Positions 16,796 to 24,765 of a stretch of 64,000 nucleotides of DNA are shown one piece after another. Each line of letters opens with the position of its first letter. Within the stretch, counting starts at the first letter, position 1. The stretch spans positions 62,001-126,000 of the forward strand of contig NZ_JAOSZE010000028.1 of NCBI RefSeq assembly GCF_025630775.1. Reading direction: 5' to 3'. Position numbers and translations under genes: made by a program. The stretch is from Actinoplanes sp. KI2 (lineage in GTDB: Bacteria; Actinomycetota; Actinomycetes; Mycobacteriales; Micromonosporaceae). The notes under the pieces were generated by a model. It did no database searches. It saw nothing but the letters and a program-made list of their open reading frames with translations, and was not told where the DNA came from.

Positions 16796-17944
16796 ATGAA
16801 CGTCGACCAGACCGTCACCACCTTCCTCGACTTCTATCGCGAGCGCGGCCATCTGCTCGTCGACGAACACTCGCTCGTCCCGCCGCCCGGCGATCCGGTG
16901 CTGTTCACCACCTCGGGCATGCACCCGCTCACGCCGTACCTGTCCGGGCGGCCGCACCCGCGGGGGCCGCGGCTGGTCAATCGGCAGCGCTGTCTGCGCA
17001 CCACCGACCTGGACGAGGTCGGCGACGACACCCACCTGACCGTGTTCCAGATGCTCGGCTCGTGGTCGCTCGGCTCGTACTCCGGGGTGCAGAGCCTGGT
17101 CTGGGGCTACGAGCTGATGCGGGACGGCTTCCGGATCGGATCCGATCGGCTGCACGTCACCGTGCACGAGCAGGACGTCGAGTCGCTGCGCACGTGGGAG
17201 CGGATCGGCGTGCCGGTGGAGCTCACCGAGGACGAGAACTGGTGGTCGAACGGGCCGACCGGACCGTGCGGGCCGGACTCGGAGATCTTTGTGTGGACTC
17301 CGGACACCCCGCCGGAGGGCACGCCGACCACCGACCCGCGGTGGACCGAGGTGTGGAACCACGTGATGATGCGCTACCTGCGGCACGAGGACGGCCGCCT
17401 CGAACCGGTCGAGCCCGAGCGGATCGACACCGGCATGGGCCTGGAACGCATGCTCACCGTTCTGCAGGGCACCCGGTCGGTCTTCGACACCGACGTGTTT
17501 CGGCCCTGGTCGCTCACCGGTCTGTGGCCGCTGGACGAACCGTCGCAGCGGGTCGTGACCGATCACCTCCGATCGAGCGTGGTGGTGATCGGTGACGGGG
17601 TCCGGCCGTCGCCGAACGGGCGCGGGTACGTGCTGCGCCGGCTGATCCGCCGGGTGCTGACCCGGCTATGGCGGGTCGACCCCGACCGGACGCTCGGCGA
17701 CCTGCCAACCACACCCCTGATGTCCACGATCGATCAGTTCGGGCAGCGGACGGACGTCGAGCGGGTACGCGACGTGCTGCTGAACGAGGAGGACCGGTTC
17801 CGCGAGCTCGTGAAGCGCGGCCGGCCGGTCGTCTCCCGGCGACGATCCCGCGGGCCGCTCACCGACGACGACCTGCGGTACCTGCACGACACGTACGGCC
17901 TGCCGCGCGAACTGGTCGTCGACCTGCTCGAGGAGCGGGTCTAG
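16796..17944 (+). CDS. Alanyl-tRNA-synthetase catalytic-core paralogue
   Basis: A 382-residue protein homologous only to the class II aminoacylation core of alanyl-tRNA synthetase, which is normally about 880 residues. Recognisable parts are FTTSGMHPLTPYLSG, the motif 2 region QRCLRTTDLDEVGDDTHLTVF, GPTGPCGPDSEIF, motif 3 DTGMGLERM and YVLRRLIRRVLTRLW. The motif 2 loop is shorter than in E. coli and more like archaeal forms. The editing and C-Ala domains are absent, so it could activate alanine for a carrier or small molecule rather than charge tRNA; this is inference. The ATG at 16796 follows AAAGG by 9 nt. Immediately downstream is a SnoaL-like gene, one base after the stop, so the two are co-transcribed. 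Confidence 0.85.
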   Translation: MNVDQTVTTFLDFYRERGHLLVDEHSLVPPPGDPVLFTTSGMHPLTPYLSGRPHPRGPRLVNRQRCLRTTDLDEVGDDTHLTVFQMLGSWSLGSYSGVQSLVWGYELMRDGFRIGSDRLHVTVHEQDVESLRTWERIGVPVELTEDENWWSNGPTGPCGPDSEIFVWTPDTPPEGTPTTDPRWTEVWNHVMMRYLRHEDGRLEPVEPERIDTGMGLERMLTVLQGTRSVFDTDVFRPWSLTGLWPLDEPSQRVVTDHLRSSVVVIGDGVRPSPNGRGYVLRRLIRRVLTRLWRVDPDRTLGDLPTTPLMSTIDQFGQRTDVERVRDVLLNEEDRFRELVKRGRPVVSRRRSRGPLTDDDLRYLHDTYGLPRELVVDLLEERV

Positions 17945-17945
17945 C

Positions 17946-18377
17946 GTGACCGGTATGGCGGCGGTGGAGAACAAGCGGGTGGTGGCGAACTTCGTGGAGA
18001 GGTGCCAGAACCAGCACGATCTCGCGTACGCCGATGAGATCTTCCACCCGGAGTTCGTCAACCATTACCGCCCCGAGGGTCAGCCGATCGTGGAGACGCC
18101 GGGCCGGCCGGCCGCCGGCTTCCAGCGGTTCTACGGCCGGTTGCTGGGCGGCTTCCCGGACGCCACCATGCGGGTCGACGAGCAGGTGGCCGAGCGTGAC
18201 CTGGTGGCGACCCGCAAGACGTTCCGTGGCACGCACACCGGCGAGCTGTTCGGCCTGCCGCCGTCCGGCAACCGGGTCGAGTGGTCGTTCATCGACATCA
18301 TGCGCGTCCGCGACGGGAAGATCGTGGAGCACTGGACGAGCATGGACATGGAGGCCCTGCGCGCCCAGATGCGCTGA
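17946..18377 (+). CDS. SnoaL-like / ester cyclase family protein
   Basis: A 143-residue single-domain NTF2-like fold protein of the SnoaL polyketide-cyclase type (FYGRLLGGFPDATMRVDEQVAERDLVATR, IDIMRVRDGKIVEHWTSMD). Such proteins bind small hydrophobic molecules and may catalyse aldol cyclisation or hydrolysis; many have unknown roles. The GTG at 17946 starts 1 bp after the upstream stop, implying translational coupling with the AlaRS-like gene; the ATG at 17955 is an alternative. Confidence 0.85.
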   Translation: MTGMAAVENKRVVANFVERCQNQHDLAYADEIFHPEFVNHYRPEGQPIVETPGRPAAGFQRFYGRLLGGFPDATMRVDEQVAERDLVATRKTFRGTHTGELFGLPPSGNRVEWSFIDIMRVRDGKIVEHWTSMDMEALRAQMR

Positions 18378-18414
18378 GACACGAGCCGCGCCCGTGTGGT
18401 GAGATGCACGGGCG

Positions 18415-19104
18415 ATGACGGATAAACGGACGGCAGTGCCGCACCGGGTGCCGGCGGATGTGGCGGACGCCGAGCGGATCCAGGCCGAGCTGCGCGATCG
18501 GCTGGTGCTCCCCGACGACCCGATCGAGCCGCCCGCGACCGTCACCGGCCTGGACATCTCCTATGCGATCGGCAGCGATCGCGCGGTCGCCGCCGCGGTC
18601 ACCGTCGAGGTGGGCAGCCTGCGGGTGCGCGAGGTGGCGACCGCGCCGGGCACCGTGCATTTCCCGTACGTGCCCGGCCTGCTCGCCTTCCGCGAGATTC
18701 CGCTGCTGCTGGCGGCCCTCGACCGCCTGGACGGGCGGCCCGAGGTGCTGGTCTGCGACGGCTACGGCATCGCGCACCCGCGCCGGTTCGGCCTGGCCAG
18801 CCACCTCGGGGTGCTGCTCGACCTCCCGGCGTTCGGGGTCGCCAAGAACGCGTTCGTCGGCGAGCACGCCGAGCCCGGCCCGAGCCGGGGCGAATGGTCG
18901 GCGCTGCACGACGGCGACGAGGTGCTCGGCCGGGCGGTCCGCACCCGGACCGGGGTGAAACCGGTCTACGTCTCGGCCGGCCACCGGATCGGCCTGGCCG
19001 ACGCGACCGCCCTGACCGTGCGGCTGAGCACGCGCTACCGCATCCCCGAGCCGACCCGCCAGGCCGACATCATCTCCCGCCAGGCGCTCCGCCAGGGGTG
19101 CTGA
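18415..19104 (+). CDS. nfi: Endonuclease V (deoxyinosine 3' endonuclease)
   Basis: DNA-repair nuclease of 229 residues that cuts the second phosphodiester 3' to deoxyinosine after adenine deamination. All family landmarks are present: GLDISY near residue 45 (metal-binding Asp), YVPGLLAFRE (wedge and Glu), VCDGYGIAHPRRFGLASHLGV (Asp and the PRRFG loop), GVAKN and VSAGHRIGL. The length matches the family. A short inverted repeat (CCCGTG/CACGGG) precedes the ATG and no strong ribosome site is visible. It follows the SnoaL-like gene by 37 bp on the same strand. Confidence 0.95.
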   Translation: MTDKRTAVPHRVPADVADAERIQAELRDRLVLPDDPIEPPATVTGLDISYAIGSDRAVAAAVTVEVGSLRVREVATAPGTVHFPYVPGLLAFREIPLLLAALDRLDGRPEVLVCDGYGIAHPRRFGLASHLGVLLDLPAFGVAKNAFVGEHAEPGPSRGEWSALHDGDEVLGRAVRTRTGVKPVYVSAGHRIGLADATALTVRLSTRYRIPEPTRQADIISRQALRQGC

Positions 19105-19116
19105 CCAGGATCGGTC

Positions 19117-19683
19117 CTACGCGGGCAGCTCCGCCGGCAGGTCGACGACGCGGCACCGACGCGCCAGCCGGAACCGGGAGAGCGGGCCGGCGGTGAGCTC
19201 GCGCATCCGGGCGGCGGACGGCCCGTACAGGTAGAGCGCGGTCTCCCGGGGGCCGTGCCAGGTCGACAGCAGCTCGCCCTCCGCGCCGAGCGCGTCGATC
19301 AGGGCGGCGACCAGCTTGTTCGGGTTGGCCCAGTAGACCCAGCGCGGCAGGTCGACCCCGTTCAGGTAGATCGCCAGCCCCTCGGCCCGGCCGAACGGCA
19401 CCGGCTCGCCGTCGTCGAGCCGGGCCCAGGACCCCTTCGGTGCGTGGGTGTCCTCGAGCATGGCCATCGCGAGCCCCATCACCGCCGGCGCGTCGTCGCC
19501 GGCCTCGAACTCGACGTCGCACCACAGCGGCTCGCCCTCCGGGCTTGCGAGTGTGCCGCCGCCGGTGGCCGAGACGCCGGGAAAGCCGTGCCGCAGCGCC
19601 GCCTCCAGATCGTCCTCGAAGATCTGCTGCCGGCGCGCCGGCGTCACACGCGCGTTGAGAGTTATCGAGATCCTGGCGACCAT
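19117..19683 (-). CDS. Conserved hypothetical protein, soluble
   Basis: A 188-residue protein without signal peptide or membrane segment. It begins MVARISITLNARVTPARRQQIFEDDLEAAL, a ferredoxin-like-fold style start, and contains ATGGGTLASPEGEPLWCDVEF and NGVDLPRWVYWANPNKLVAALIDALG. I do not recognise a family or an active site. It is convergent with nfi (12 bp gap). It may be the last gene of the minus-strand run, although 67 bp separate it from the next gene. Confidence 0.6.
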   Translation of the reverse strand: MVARISITLNARVTPARRQQIFEDDLEAALRHGFPGVSATGGGTLASPEGEPLWCDVEFEAGDDAPAVMGLAMAMLEDTHAPKGSWARLDDGEPVPFGRAEGLAIYLNGVDLPRWVYWANPNKLVAALIDALGAEGELLSTWHGPRETALYLYGPSAARMRELTAGPLSRFRLARRCRVVDLPAELPA

Positions 19684-19750
19684 CGGGGGACCGTAACGGA
19701 GATCGTCGGCGCCCGCGAGGGAAGGGCCGATCCCGGCGCCCGCACTCGCA

Positions 19751-21004
19751 TCAGCGGCGGCGGAACTCGTGGGTCAGCACGTAGCGGGCCACGCCGTCGC
19801 CGACCTGGACGCCGCGCTGGTCCGCGGTGCGGAAGTGGACGCCGCCCCAGATGCGGGCCTCGACCACCTCGTCGACCGCCGCCGAGAAGCTGCCGAACGA
19901 TCGGGTCGTGCCGGAGTCGGCGCTGTACGCGCTGAACGGGATGTCGTCGCGGCCGAAGAACACGCGCAACGCGTCCATCACGGTCGCGGTCGAGCAGGTG
20001 TGGCCGGAGGTGTAGTCCGGGAACGGCGGCGTGACCAGCAGTGGCATCCAGGCCGGGTCGCCGGTGGTGGCCGGGTTGCCGTCGTTGTCGGCCTCCTGCA
20101 CGGCGGTGACCGGGCGCCAGAAGCTCCAGTACCGCTTCTCGTTGAAGCACGCGATCAGCGAGTCGGCGTTCGCCACGTCGGCCATCGCGAACATCCGGGC
20201 GGTCTGCAGCGTGGTCAGCCGCTGCGTGACCGCCAGCTGGCGTTTGATCTCCCACTCGGTCAGCCGCCGGTCGTGCCACCACTTCGCGGCCTCGGTCTGG
20301 TCCTGGGTGCGGACCGTGCTGTTCGCGCCGCCGATCGCCTTGACCTCGTTCAGGTCGCGGGCGTAGCGGGCGCTGGTCAGCGCCGGCGGGCCGGCCGTCC
20401 GGAACATGTCGTTGCGCGGGATCACGAACGGCTTCAGGTCGCCGACCCAGGCGGCGTCCGCGGCGTTCGTCGGCGGGGTGGGCCGCCACTGGCCGGGCGC
20501 CGTGCCGACGGTCCAGGTCTGCGGGCCGAAAACGCCGTCGTTCCGCCGGGCGGCGATCATCGCGTCGGCGGTCGCTGTGCCGATCGCGATGCCGCCGGTC
20601 TTGCCCCGGCCGTCCGGGATCGCGGCGAGCGAGTCCGCGTACATGTCGTCGAGCGCGGCCGTCTGCTCGGGGAAGAGCGAGACGAGCACCCGGTGGGCTG
20701 CGGCGGCCACGGCCGCGTCCGCCGAGTCGCCCCGGTGGGCGCGCGGCGCGATCAGGTATGGCTGGTACGGCGTTCCGGCGATCGCGTTCACCGCGTCGTA
20801 GACGGCGCCCTGCACCATCGCGAAGCTCCGCGGCGCGACGTACGGTGGCTGCCGGGCGACCTCGTAGATGGCGGTCTGAGCGTTGGCGTTCCAGACGACG
20901 ACGGCGTTCGGCCCGGTCGCCGCGGCGGCGGCAGCGGGCGCGAACGCCGTGGTCAGGGCCAGCGCGATGACGGCGGCCCCGGCGGACAGTCTGATCCTGC
21001 GCAT
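19751..21004 (-). CDS. Secreted PAP2/vanadium-haloperoxidase-like protein
   Basis: A 417-residue protein with a signal peptide (MRRIRLSAGAAVIALALTTA, cleavage near AAAA). The C-terminal half carries the vanadate/phosphate site of the PAP2-haloperoxidase superfamily: RPVTAV, PDYTSGHTCSTAT (the SGH motif) and RIWGGVHFRTAD (the R-x5-H type motif). The family includes acid phosphatases and vanadium chloroperoxidases, which share these residues, and sequence alone does not separate them. Its length and secreted, phosphatase-less N-terminal half fit the vanadium-dependent haloperoxidase-related group. It is downstream of the sulfatase-like gene on the same strand, separated by a 99-bp gap with inverted repeats. 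Confidence 0.85.
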   Translation of the reverse strand: MRRIRLSAGAAVIALALTTAFAPAAAAAATGPNAVVVWNANAQTAIYEVARQPPYVAPRSFAMVQGAVYDAVNAIAGTPYQPYLIAPRAHRGDSADAAVAAAAHRVLVSLFPEQTAALDDMYADSLAAIPDGRGKTGGIAIGTATADAMIAARRNDGVFGPQTWTVGTAPGQWRPTPPTNAADAAWVGDLKPFVIPRNDMFRTAGPPALTSARYARDLNEVKAIGGANSTVRTQDQTEAAKWWHDRRLTEWEIKRQLAVTQRLTTLQTARMFAMADVANADSLIACFNEKRYWSFWRPVTAVQEADNDGNPATTGDPAWMPLLVTPPFPDYTSGHTCSTATVMDALRVFFGRDDIPFSAYSADSGTTRSFGSFSAAVDEVVEARIWGGVHFRTADQRGVQVGDGVARYVLTHEFRRR

Positions 21005-21024
21005 GGTGGCATCCCCCGTGGGTT

Positions 21025-21088
21025 GTCTCGATAGGCATCGAAGCCCGTCGAGACGCCCGGGGACAAGCCCCTGTGTCCGATATGGACA
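21025..21088. promoter_or_regulatory. Inverted repeats upstream of the haloperoxidase-like gene
   Basis: GTCTCGA (21025-21031) with TCGAGAC (21048-21054), and TGTCC-GATAT-GGACA (21074-21088), lie in the 99-bp gap before the minus-strand start at 21004. Either may be an operator or the terminator of the upstream gene. Confidence 0.35.
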
Positions 21089-21103
21089 GACAGACGATAC
21101 GGA

Positions 21104-22801
21104 CTACGACGGCCGGTGCGGCGCGGACAGTGCCATCGAGTCCTGCTTCCCGAACGCCTGGAAGAACCGATCGCGGAACTGGTCCATCCGCCAGACCGGG
21201 GTGCTCGCGCCCGGCCGCAGACCGTCCGCCCAGTTCCAGTCGGAGATCCGCTCCAGCACCGACCTGTCCCGCGCGATCACGGTAACCGGGATGTCGTGCA
21301 CCGCCCCGGCCCCGCTCACGATCGACATCGGCTGGTGGTCGCCGAACATGATGAGCACCAGGTTCTTGTCGCCGTACTTCTGCGCCCAGCTGATCAGGCT
21401 GTCCACCGAGTAACCGATCGACCTCGCGTACTGGGCCTGGGTGCGGGCCGACGAGCCCCACAGCGAGGTGCGGCTCTCGGCGCCCTTCACCATCGACCGG
21501 TAGATGCTGCCGTCGCCGATCGAGTTCCAGTCGACCGTCTGCGGGATCGGGGTCCACGGCTCGTGGCTGGAGGTCAGCGTGATCTCGGCCATCAGCGGGC
21601 CGGTCTTCTTGGCGTACACGTTGTTCTGGAAGGCCGCGAGCGTGTACTGGTCGGGCATGCTCGACCAGCCGAAACGCGGGCCCATGTAGCCGAGGTTCCG
21701 GGAGTCGTAGACCTGGTCGTAGCCGTAGAACGACGCCTCCGGCCAGTCCACCGTGTTGCCCGGTTCCATGCCCACCGTGTGCCAGCCGGCCTTGTGGAAG
21801 GTGCTGGTCAGGGTGACCCGATCGCTGGCGGCCAGTTGCTTGTACCGCTGCTGATTGGTGATCCACAGCCCGGACTGGAAGGTCGCGTGGGCGAACCAGC
21901 TGCCGCCGCCGTAGGTGGACGACGTCAGCCAGCCCGTCCTGGCCCCGAACCCGGCCGCGGCCAGCTTCTGCTCGTCCGACTGGAGCACCGGGTCGACGAT
22001 CGCCTTCATGCCGGGGTCGGTCAGCGCGGAGCGGCCGTAGCTCTCCACCACGCCGATCACGACGTCCTTGCCGGTCAGACCGCTGATCAGGTTCTGCGGC
22101 GGCACGTTGCGGTAGGGGTCGTGCGAGGACGCGTACGCGAACTGGCGCTGGTCCCGGATGGCCGCCGGCACCTGGGTGACGGTGTGCTTGAGCAGGGCGG
22201 CCGCCGAGTCCGACGCGGCCGGCGCGCCCGGGAACCAGGTGATCCCGCTGATCGCCAGCGCGATCCAGGCCGCACTCAACGCGACCAGGGAGCGCCGGGC
22301 CGGGCCGGGGTAGCGGGCGGTCAGCTTGGTCAGCCGCATCACCGCGAGCGTGCATACGACCAGCGCGAGCACGGCCGCCAGGACGGCGCCGATCACCGCC
22401 CCGACCGCTGTTGACCGCCCGTCGGTCTCGGTCAGCGCGTTGTAGCCGTCCCGGAACAGCGGCCAGTCGAGCACCGGGTTGAAGGCCCGGCCGAGCACGA
22501 TCCGGAAGCCGATGTTGGCGACCTTGAGGATGAGCACCACGCCGAGGCCGAGCCCGGCGACCATCGCGGCCCACCGGCGCCAGCGCGGGGCGAGGGCGAG
22601 CAGCACGGCCCCGCCGACGATCAGTTCGAGCGGCAGGCGCACGAACGCGGCCTCGACGTACGAGCCGTCCTTGGGCCGGCCGATGGTGTCCGGAATGACC
22701 AGCGCGACGTACACGAACACCGCGGCCAGGATGGTGAGCACCCAGCCGGCAACGGTGCGGGTTCGGCGGAGCAACAAGAGAAACGTCCTTCGCTGAGACA
22801 A
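21104..22801 (-). CDS. LTA-synthase-like membrane sulfatase / phosphoglycerol transferase
   Basis: A 565-residue protein with about five N-terminal membrane helices (to residue 190) followed by an extracellular alkaline-phosphatase-superfamily domain. Landmarks are the metal-binding ESYGRSAL, the presumed nucleophile loop STYGGGSWFAHATFQSG, TSSHEPWTP and FGDHQPMS. This layout is that of lipoteichoic acid synthases and related phosphoglycerol or phosphoethanolamine transferases. In high-GC actinobacteria such proteins probably modify wall glycopolymers, but the true donor is unknown. The downstream haloperoxidase-like protein is also exported and phosphatase-related. Confidence 0.85.
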   Translation of the reverse strand: MSQRRTFLLLLRRTRTVAGWVLTILAAVFVYVALVIPDTIGRPKDGSYVEAAFVRLPLELIVGGAVLLALAPRWRRWAAMVAGLGLGVVLILKVANIGFRIVLGRAFNPVLDWPLFRDGYNALTETDGRSTAVGAVIGAVLAAVLALVVCTLAVMRLTKLTARYPGPARRSLVALSAAWIALAISGITWFPGAPAASDSAAALLKHTVTQVPAAIRDQRQFAYASSHDPYRNVPPQNLISGLTGKDVVIGVVESYGRSALTDPGMKAIVDPVLQSDEQKLAAAGFGARTGWLTSSTYGGGSWFAHATFQSGLWITNQQRYKQLAASDRVTLTSTFHKAGWHTVGMEPGNTVDWPEASFYGYDQVYDSRNLGYMGPRFGWSSMPDQYTLAAFQNNVYAKKTGPLMAEITLTSSHEPWTPIPQTVDWNSIGDGSIYRSMVKGAESRTSLWGSSARTQAQYARSIGYSVDSLISWAQKYGDKNLVLIMFGDHQPMSIVSGAGAVHDIPVTVIARDRSVLERISDWNWADGLRPGASTPVWRMDQFRDRFFQAFGKQDSMALSAPHRPS

Positions 22802-22847
22802 CCCGTCACAGTTGGGTACGTCCCGAAGCCGCTCCGCGGTTCACCTC

Positions 22848-24749
22848 CTACGGCGTGACAATCGGGAAATTCGGCTCGGGGTCGTCCAGGGCGGCACGCA
22901 ACCGGCCGAGAACGCTCCGATCGCCCTCGATGGTCACGGCCGGGTCCGGCGCCCCGGCGGCGAGCGCCGGCAGGGCCGCCAGCGGCAGGTGCAGGGTCAC
23001 CCCGGCCGGATCGGGTTGCGCCTTCCTCGTGTACGTGAGGACACCGTTGCGCAACGTCAGCCGCCACCGCTCCTTCGCGTCGATCAGGTCGACGTCGACG
23101 GTCAGGTGCTCGCCCCAGCAGCGCGGCCCGTTCACCCGGATGGCCAGGGTGTCGAACAGCTGCTGCGGGGTGAGCTGGGCGATCAGGTCGGGCGACCCGG
23201 TGGTGATCGGGGTCGGCACGACGCCGTGCCGCAGCTCCAGCGCCGCGGTCAGGAACTCGCACCGCCAGGTGCCGTTCTCGGCGCCGTAGCCGAGCTGGTC
23301 GTACACGTCCGCGAGCAGCTGCCGCGCGGCCGTGTGGCCCGGCTCGGCGAAGACCAGGTGGTTGAGCACCTCCGCCGCCCACCGGTAGTCGCCCTGCCGG
23401 TACGCGTCGCGGCCGATCGCAACCACCGCGTCCGGCCCGCCCATCGCCCGGACGTAACGACGCCCGGCCTCGACCGGCGGATGCGGCCAGAGGTGCGCCG
23501 GGTTGCCGTCGTAGAAGCCCAGGTAGCGCTGGTAGACCGCGCGCACGTTGTGGCTGACCGAGCCGTAGTTGCCGCGCGCGTGCCAGGCCTGCTCGAGCGC
23601 CGGCGGCAACGCGACGGCCTCGGCGATCTCGGGGCCGGTCAGCCCCTGGTTGAGCAGCCGGACCGTCTGGTCGTGCAGGTAGGCGTAGAGGTCCCGCTGC
23701 ACCGACAGGAACTCGACCACGCGCTCGTTGCCCCAGGTCGGCCAGTGGTGCGACGCGAAGACGACCTCCGCCTCGCCGCCGAACAGGTCGATCGCCTCGG
23801 TCAGGTAGCCCGACCAGGCGTGCGGGTCGCGGACCTCGGCGCCGCGCAGGGTCAGGATGTTGTGCAGGTTGTGGGTGGCGTTCTCGGCCATGCAGAGCGC
23901 CCGGAAGCCGGGGAACCAGAGGTGCATCTCGGCCGGGGCTTCGCTGGCCGGCGCCATCTGGAAGACCATCCGGACGCCGTCGACGGTCTCCTCCTGGCCG
24001 GTCCGGGTGATGTCGACCGTGGGCGGGATCAGGGTCACGGTGCCGGCCGAGGTGCCGGCCCCGAGCCCGGTGCCGACCTGCCCGGCGGCGCCGCGGGGCA
24101 GCGTCGCGCCGTACATGTAGACCGCGCGGCGGCCCATGGCCGTCCCGGCGTAGACGTTCTCGCTGACCGCGTGGGCCGCGAAACCGGCCGGCGCGAGCAC
24201 CGGCACCGCGGCCGCGTGGCGGGGCAGCACCCCGCGCGCCCCGCCGAAGTGGTCGACGTGGCTGTGCGTGTAGATCAGGCCGGTGACCGGGCGGTCGCCG
24301 CGGTGCCGCCGGTAGAGGGCGAGGGCCGCGGCCGCGGTCTCCGCCGAGATGAGCGGGTCGATGACCAGCACGCCCCGGTCGCCCTCGACGAACGTCACGT
24401 TCGACAGGTCGAGCCCGCGGGCCTGGTAGATGCCGGGGACGACCTCGAACAGGCCGTGCATCGCGGTGAGCGTGGACTGCCGCCACAGGCTCGGGTGGAC
24501 GGTGACCGGCGCGGGACCGCTCAGGAACGCGTACGCGCCGGGGTCCCAGACCACCCGGCCGGCGTCGTCCCGGATCCGGGGGTCGTCGAGGGTGCCGAGC
24601 AGACCCCGCCGCGCGTCGGCGAAGTCCTGCTCGTCGTGAAAGGGCAGCGACTTGAGCGCCTGGCCGTGCTGCGCGACGACCGGGTCGGCGGCTTTCGCGG
24701 TGTTCTCCATCCGCCCGACGCTGCCCGCCGAGGCCACCGACGCCATCAC
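22848..24749 (-). CDS. Alkylsulfatase-like metallo-beta-lactamase fold hydrolase (SdsA1 type)
   Basis: A 633-residue protein with the three-part layout of group III alkylsulfatases: an N-terminal MBL domain with the zinc motif THSHVDHFGG, a second metal motif AENATHNLHNI, a dimerisation helical domain (HVFAEPGHTAARQLLADVYDQLGYG-like region) and a C-terminal SCP2-like domain (QLFDTLAIRVNG). Such enzymes release sulfate from primary or secondary alkyl sulfates. There is no signal peptide. The start at 24749 is uncertain; the ATG at 24710 (MENTAKAAD) is equally plausible. It follows an aldehyde dehydrogenase by 16 bp, so a sulfate ester, alcohol, aldehyde, acid route is suggested. Confidence 0.88.
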   Translation of the reverse strand: MMASVASAGSVGRMENTAKAADPVVAQHGQALKSLPFHDEQDFADARRGLLGTLDDPRIRDDAGRVVWDPGAYAFLSGPAPVTVHPSLWRQSTLTAMHGLFEVVPGIYQARGLDLSNVTFVEGDRGVLVIDPLISAETAAAALALYRRHRGDRPVTGLIYTHSHVDHFGGARGVLPRHAAAVPVLAPAGFAAHAVSENVYAGTAMGRRAVYMYGATLPRGAAGQVGTGLGAGTSAGTVTLIPPTVDITRTGQEETVDGVRMVFQMAPASEAPAEMHLWFPGFRALCMAENATHNLHNILTLRGAEVRDPHAWSGYLTEAIDLFGGEAEVVFASHHWPTWGNERVVEFLSVQRDLYAYLHDQTVRLLNQGLTGPEIAEAVALPPALEQAWHARGNYGSVSHNVRAVYQRYLGFYDGNPAHLWPHPPVEAGRRYVRAMGGPDAVVAIGRDAYRQGDYRWAAEVLNHLVFAEPGHTAARQLLADVYDQLGYGAENGTWRCEFLTAALELRHGVVPTPITTGSPDLIAQLTPQQLFDTLAIRVNGPRCWGEHLTVDVDLIDAKERWRLTLRNGVLTYTRKAQPDPAGVTLHLPLAALPALAAGAPDPAVTIEGDRSVLGRLRAALDDPEPNFPIVTP

Positions 24750-24765
24750 CCGCTGCGGATGAGGC

